Below are positions 31,944 to 35,705 of a stretch of 35,705 bases of DNA, one piece after another. The notes beneath the pieces were generated by a model, which ran no database searches, was not told the DNA's origin, and was given only the letters and a program-made list of their open reading frames with translations. This DNA comes from Mesorhizobium sp. B2-7-2 (GTDB lineage: Bacteria > Pseudomonadota > Alphaproteobacteria > Rhizobiales > Rhizobiaceae). The position numbers and the translations under genes were made by a program. Numbering within the stretch: the stretch's first letter is position 1; the number at the start of each line of letters is the position of its first letter. The DNA lies in NCBI RefSeq assembly GCF_006440775.1, contig NZ_VFTZ01000037.1, positions 1 through 35,705 of the forward strand, read 5' to 3'.

Positions 31944-33254
31944 GTGGTTAAGCTCAGGCTGCGCGAAATTGGCAACGACCTCGGCTGGCGATTGCGTCGC
32001 TATCGGGCAGAGCGTGCGCGTGCGCCAAGCAAGGCGACCTTCATCGGCATAACCGGCAGCTCCGGCAAATCGACGGCAACGAGCTTGCTTGGTCATATCC
32101 TGGCTGGTCACGGCACGGTCTATACTCAAGTTCTAGCCAATACGCTCAAGGCACTTGTCCGCACGCTCTACAAGCGGATGAAACGTGCGGGCAAGGTCGA
32201 CTACGTCGTCTTCGAAGCCGGCGCGTTTGAGCCCGGCTCAATCCGGCCGATGGCGGAGATGCTGAAGCCGGATGTAGCGGTCGTAACGATGGTCAGGCTG
32301 GAGCACGTCACTCAATTCCGGACCCTGGATGCTGTCGCCCGGGAAAAGAGAGCGCTGGTTGAGGCCTTGTCGCCGGGCGGACTCGCGATCTTGAACGCCG
32401 ACGACCCGCATGTGCTTGACATGGCTTCGGGCGCAAGGTGCCGCGTGGCGACTTTCGGTCAGTCGGATGCCGCGGACTATCGTGTGACAGACATCCATGC
32501 CGCCTATCCGGACCTGCTCAGATTTTCACTTCGCTGGCACGGCGGCGACATAGACATGCAGACACGATTTCCTGGCGAGCACTTCTGGCTGCCGGCGGCC
32601 GCCGCCGTCGTCACGGCGTTGGAACTTGGTGTCCCGCCGGAAAAGATCGCCGCAAGGACAGCATCCTTCGAACCCCTGGCCAACCGCTGCACGGTGCTGG
32701 TGACCGATCGGGGTCCACAGTTCATAGTCGATGCCGCCAAAGCGCCCTGGCATTCGCTGAACATTGCGTTCGAGATGATGGCCAAAGCCAAGGCCGTTCG
32801 CAAACGGATCGTCGTTGGACAGATTTCCGACTACACCGGTTCGTCGAGAAAGTGTGGCGCTGCTTACGGTATCGCGCGCGACGTCGCCGACGAGGTCATC
32901 TATACCGGTGACAATGCCCACCGCTCACGCGCCAGCCAGGCCGATCGGGACAGTGGCCGTTTGATTGAGCTTCGCACCCCGAAGGAAGTCTCCGATCACA
33001 TCAAGCAGACGGCTGTCCCCGGAGAACTGATCCTGCTGAAGAGCTCCGGCAATCTTCATCTGGAGAGGGTCGCGCTTGCCTGGACGCACGATGTCAGATG
33101 CTGGATACCAGCGTGCGGCAAGAAGGAAGGGTGTTCCACTTGCGGCCTCTACGAGGTGCCGTTCGAGGAACACAAGTCCTTCCTGGCAAATCGCCGGCTC
33201 GAACGCAGAAGACGCCGTTTCGGATGGCTGCTTGGCCTCACGCGCCGGTCTTGA
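31944..33254 (+). CDS. Stand-alone Mur-ligase-like protein with C-terminal cysteine cluster
   Basis: A 436-residue protein starting at GTG 31944, behind AAGGGA. The ATP loop ITGSSGKSTATSLLGHIL (about 36-53) and the Mur central-domain pattern DYVVFEAGAFEPGSI, VAVVTMVRLEHVTQF, REKRALVEALSPGGLAILNA (NADDP) are clear, and the C-terminal Mur domain contains FIVDAAKAPWHSLNIAFEMM. This resembles MurF/cyanophycin-synthetase-type ligases that form amide bonds using ATP. After that comes C386, C391, C397 and C400 with a His close by, a possible zinc site not found in MurC-F. It lies outside any peptidoglycan cluster. Substrate unknown; a non-ribosomal peptide or envelope amide ligase is conceivable. 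Confidence 0.78.
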   Translation: MVKLRLREIGNDLGWRLRRYRAERARAPSKATFIGITGSSGKSTATSLLGHILAGHGTVYTQVLANTLKALVRTLYKRMKRAGKVDYVVFEAGAFEPGSIRPMAEMLKPDVAVVTMVRLEHVTQFRTLDAVAREKRALVEALSPGGLAILNADDPHVLDMASGARCRVATFGQSDAADYRVTDIHAAYPDLLRFSLRWHGGDIDMQTRFPGEHFWLPAAAAVVTALELGVPPEKIAARTASFEPLANRCTVLVTDRGPQFIVDAAKAPWHSLNIAFEMMAKAKAVRKRIVVGQISDYTGSSRKCGAAYGIARDVADEVIYTGDNAHRSRASQADRDSGRLIELRTPKEVSDHIKQTAVPGELILLKSSGNLHLERVALAWTHDVRCWIPACGKKEGCSTCGLYEVPFEEHKSFLANRRLERRRRRFGWLLGLTRRS

Positions 33255-34128
33255 CGTAGCTTTTGTAGACCCAGCCGTGCTTGCCGTTATAGACGATCTC
33301 GCACCATTTCTTACAATTCATCACCTGCACCGATGCCTTGGCCGGCACCGTGGCGATTGCGGCGGCACCTTTCTTCGGGCCTGAGCGCATGGTCACGGCC
33401 CTCAAAACGCGCCCGTTTGCGGCCGCGCTGGCTTTTTGAGCTTTCGGCTCAGGCTGCGCCGAGCTGTCCGTCGCTGCCGGCTGCGTATCTGGAACCTGCG
33501 GCTTGGCTTCGGGAATGGCGGCGGTTTGGGCGCCGTCCATCGTGTCGCCCGGCTTCTTCGCTGCCGCTGCTGTCTCGCTGGCGGAACCGGCAACCTGCGA
33601 CAGCGCGTTCGCGGCGTCGTTCTCGGCATCGGCCTCGGCAAAGGCGGTATCGGTCGATTGCACGGGGGCCGCGGCGGCGGCCTGCTTGGATGGAGCTGGC
33701 TGGTTCTCGGCCGGGGCAGGTGGCGTCTTGGCGTCGGAAGCCGTCCAGCGGGGGTTGTTTGATGCCAGGGCCGGAATGTTGGCTTCGCGGGCCGCCGTCG
33801 TGGGCGTTACTGCATCCCCCTTGCGTGCGGCCTGCGGCGCCGTCACCACGGTGACCGCCGCTGCCGCCGGAGCGACTTTCGTGGTCTTCACCGGAATCGC
33901 CGGAACGGTCTGCTCGGCACTCGCCGCGGCCACTTGCCGGTCGCTGCCCGGAAAGCATAGCCATAGCGCCACCGCGGCCACGCCGATCAGCGCGGCGGTG
34001 CCGACCGCTGCAATGACCAGATGCGCGTTCGACTGTACCTTCTGCCAGAAGGATGGCCGTACGTTATAGCCGAACTGCATTGTAAAGCGCTGCCGTTCCG
34101 GCGCGCCGAAACTGAAGGGCTCGTTCAC
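33238..34128 (-). CDS. Membrane-anchored SH3b-domain protein
   Basis: A 296-residue protein from a GTG start at 34128, chosen because GGAGGTGG lies just upstream. A short cytoplasmic head is followed by one transmembrane helix (about 36-59, LVIAAVGTAALIGVAAVALWL), a long Ala/Pro/Lys-rich unstructured stretch (about 65-235), and a C-terminal bacterial SH3 domain (VTMRSGPKKGAAAIATVPAK through GWVYKSYVKTG). Such proteins are anchored in the inner membrane with SH3b facing the periplasm, where it may bind peptidoglycan. The last 17 bp overlap the end of the Mur-ligase-like gene on the other strand. The exact function is unknown. Confidence 0.85.
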   Translation of the reverse strand: MNEPFSFGAPERQRFTMQFGYNVRPSFWQKVQSNAHLVIAAVGTAALIGVAAVALWLCFPGSDRQVAAASAEQTVPAIPVKTTKVAPAAAAVTVVTAPQAARKGDAVTPTTAAREANIPALASNNPRWTASDAKTPPAPAENQPAPSKQAAAAAPVQSTDTAFAEADAENDAANALSQVAGSASETAAAAKKPGDTMDGAQTAAIPEAKPQVPDTQPAATDSSAQPEPKAQKASAAANGRVLRAVTMRSGPKKGAAAIATVPAKASVQVMNCKKWCEIVYNGKHGWVYKSYVKTGA

Positions 34129-34384
34129 TCAAACCACCTCCAACAAGCGGGCCGACGTTCTTTCGATCATTGCCGTAAGGATCGGCTTCGATCAGCATCG
34201 GTCCCTAAATCACTGCGGACAAAGCCCGCGAAATCCCCGGATTTTCGCCCATGATTGCATCTTTCACCGCTGATTATGGCATGAGTGAGCCAAATTGCGA
34301 AATTGCGCGCGCTGTTAACGCTTCCACAACCTGCCGCGTGGAGGCCGCCAGTGCCGAATCGGTGACTTCGGCCGGGCGGCCGCT

Positions 34385-35671
34385 TCAAATCCTGTCGCGC
34401 AGCGCGAACCAGTTCAGAGCCAGGAACAAGAGCGGCGCGCGCAAACGCTCGCCGCCTGGGAAGGCGGGGATTTTCAGATCCTCGATCAGTTTCAAGCGGT
34501 CGCGATTGCCGGCAACGGTCTCGGCATAGAGCTTGCCGAAGAAGTTCGACAGCATGACGCCGTGGCCGGAATAACCGCCCATCGAAATCACTTTCGGCAT
34601 CACTTCGCGCACGAACGGCTTTCGCGGCATTGTGATGCCGACATAGCCGCCCCAGCCATGCGTGATCTCGACATCCTTAAGGTCGGGGTAGAGTTCGGCG
34701 ATCTGCCTTCGGATGTGAATATGGATGTCCTTCGGATCGTTGACGGCATAGATCTCGCGGCCGCCGAACAACAGCCGGCCGTCCTTCGACTTGCGGAAAT
34801 AGCGCACCACGAAGCGGGAATCGTCGACCGACTCGCCGCCCGGCAGCACCTTGGAAGTGTCGCCGAGCGGCACGGTCGCGCCGATGAAGGAGCCGATCGG
34901 CATGATGTGCGCCGCGCTCACCGGCTCCAGGTTGCCGCCATAGGCATTGACCCCGACCAGGCATTTGTCGGCTGTGATCGTGCCCCTGGGCGTCGTGACC
35001 GTCACCTTGCCGCCATTGGAAACGATGCCGGTGGACGGCGTCTGCTCGAACAGATGCGCGCCGGCGGCGGCTGCCACTTTCGCCGTGCCGATCACCAGTT
35101 TCAGCGGGTGGATGTGGCCCGTGCCGGTGTCGCGCGTGCCGCCGAAATAGCGTGTCGAGCCCAGCCTTTCCGCGGTTTCCGCCGCGTTCATGAAGCTTAT
35201 ATGCGGGTAGCCGAAGCGGCTTGCCATGATCTCGGCGTGGCGCCTGTAGTCGTCGACATAACGCCGCTTGTGCGCCACCGAAAGCTGACCCGGCATATAG
35301 TCGATGTCGATCGCGTTGGCGGCGGCGAAGTCCAGCAGATGCGCCTTGGCTTCTTCGGCCAGGTCGAACAGCGCCTTGGCGCGGGAAAGGCCGTATTCGG
35401 CCTCCAATTCTTCCGCCCAGGCGCGCTGGCCGGTGCCGAGCTGGCCGCCATTGCGCCCCGACGCGCCGTCGCCGAAGCGATAGGCATCGATGAGGACGAC
35501 ATTTGCGCCCGCCTTGGCAAGATGCGCGGCTGCCGACAAGCCAGTGAAGCCGCCGCCGATGATGACGACGTCGCAAATACGGTCGCCGTCGAGAGCCGGA
35601 TATTCAGGCCGGGATCCGACCGTGTCCTCATACCAGGAACGACCGGGGGAGATGGGGGATTGGTAGGGCAT
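34385..35671 (-). CDS. FAD-dependent amine/amino acid oxidoreductase, PuuB-like
   Basis: A 428-residue DAO-family flavoprotein. The dinucleotide motif VVIIGGGFTGLSAAAHLAKA (GxGxxG at about 39-44) is followed by GASGRNGGQLGTG, the usual FAD-contact segment of gamma-glutamylputrescine oxidase-like enzymes. Further typical parts are DTGTGHIHPLKLVIGTA, YFRKSKDGRLLFGGRE and GGYSGHGVMLSNFFGKLYAE near the C-terminus. Length and order fit PuuB/GlpD-type oxidases of polyamines or N-methyl amino acids; the exact substrate is not determined. No Shine-Dalgarno is visible: the leader just upstream is C-rich repeat DNA. The 256-bp gap to the SH3b gene (34129-34384) holds only a small GCCGAA/TTCGGC hairpin at 34353-34372. 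Confidence 0.85.
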   Translation of the reverse strand: MPYQSPISPGRSWYEDTVGSRPEYPALDGDRICDVVIIGGGFTGLSAAAHLAKAGANVVLIDAYRFGDGASGRNGGQLGTGQRAWAEELEAEYGLSRAKALFDLAEEAKAHLLDFAAANAIDIDYMPGQLSVAHKRRYVDDYRRHAEIMASRFGYPHISFMNAAETAERLGSTRYFGGTRDTGTGHIHPLKLVIGTAKVAAAAGAHLFEQTPSTGIVSNGGKVTVTTPRGTITADKCLVGVNAYGGNLEPVSAAHIMPIGSFIGATVPLGDTSKVLPGGESVDDSRFVVRYFRKSKDGRLLFGGREIYAVNDPKDIHIHIRRQIAELYPDLKDVEITHGWGGYVGITMPRKPFVREVMPKVISMGGYSGHGVMLSNFFGKLYAETVAGNRDRLKLIEDLKIPAFPGGERLRAPLLFLALNWFALRDRI

Positions 35672-35680
35672 GATGCTCGG

Positions 35681-35705
35681 GAGTAGGGGAGTAGGGGAGT
35701 AGGGG
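35681..35705. repeat. Octanucleotide tandem repeat (GAGTAGGG)n at window end
   Basis: Three full copies of GAGTAGGG plus one extra base run to the last base of the window, so the true number of copies is unknown. The tract lies 10 bp upstream of the PuuB-like start codon and therefore in its leader or promoter. Confidence 0.9.

Noticed and set aside
30756..32129. N-terminal extension of zwf to 947 codons
   Set aside because: The extension runs antisense through the SDR gene and the promoter region; the normal-length G6PDH starts at 30755 with its nucleotide-binding motif.

Overview
The window is GC-rich, densely coded chromosomal DNA of an alphaproteobacterium. The gene content points to Rhizobiales, most likely Mesorhizobium or a close relative: an ExoP/GumC-type polysaccharide exporter, an ExoQ-like ligase, a zwf-pgl-edd Entner-Doudoroff operon, T1SS-143/VCBS-type adhesin repeats, and a rhizobial-style long palindromic repeat. 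This assignment is inferred from gene families; no rRNA or tRNA is present to confirm it.

Region 1 (1-8911) is a surface-adhesin module. It holds the N-terminal 666 codons of a giant repeat adhesin (minus strand, running off the left edge), a divergently transcribed LapG-type periplasmic cysteine protease, and a four-gene minus-strand operon: TolC-like outer membrane factor, LapB-like ABC exporter with a degenerate C39 domain, HlyD-like adaptor, and a small ribbon-helix-helix plus PAS-like protein. The adhesin N-terminus carries an AAAG motif resembling the di-alanine site cut by LapG proteases. Export, retention and proteolytic release can therefore be proposed as one system, although no LapD receptor is seen.

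Region 2 (8912-12222) holds a Rossmann/SAF-domain oxidoreductase, a VapBC toxin-antitoxin pair with two palindromes in front, and proC.

Region 3 (12304-21966) is a polysaccharide locus: an O-antigen ligase/ExoQ-like polymerase, a GT2 glycosyltransferase, a divergent translationally coupled trio (GT4, WecG/TagA-type GT26, a GT-A-like protein), a Wzx-like flippase and a Wzz/GumC chain-length protein without a kinase domain. A 183-bp full-length imperfect palindrome lies between the coupled trio and the flippase.

Region 4 (22185-26639) holds folD, a GlxA-type AraC regulator, a secreted von Willebrand A protein, and a HigBA toxin-antitoxin pair with a perfect inverted repeat over its promoter.

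Region 5 (26702-35705) holds zwf-pgl-edd, an SDR dehydrogenase, an unusual Mur-ligase-like protein with a C-terminal cysteine cluster, a membrane-anchored SH3b protein, and a PuuB-like FAD amine oxidase preceded by an 8-bp tandem repeat at the right edge.
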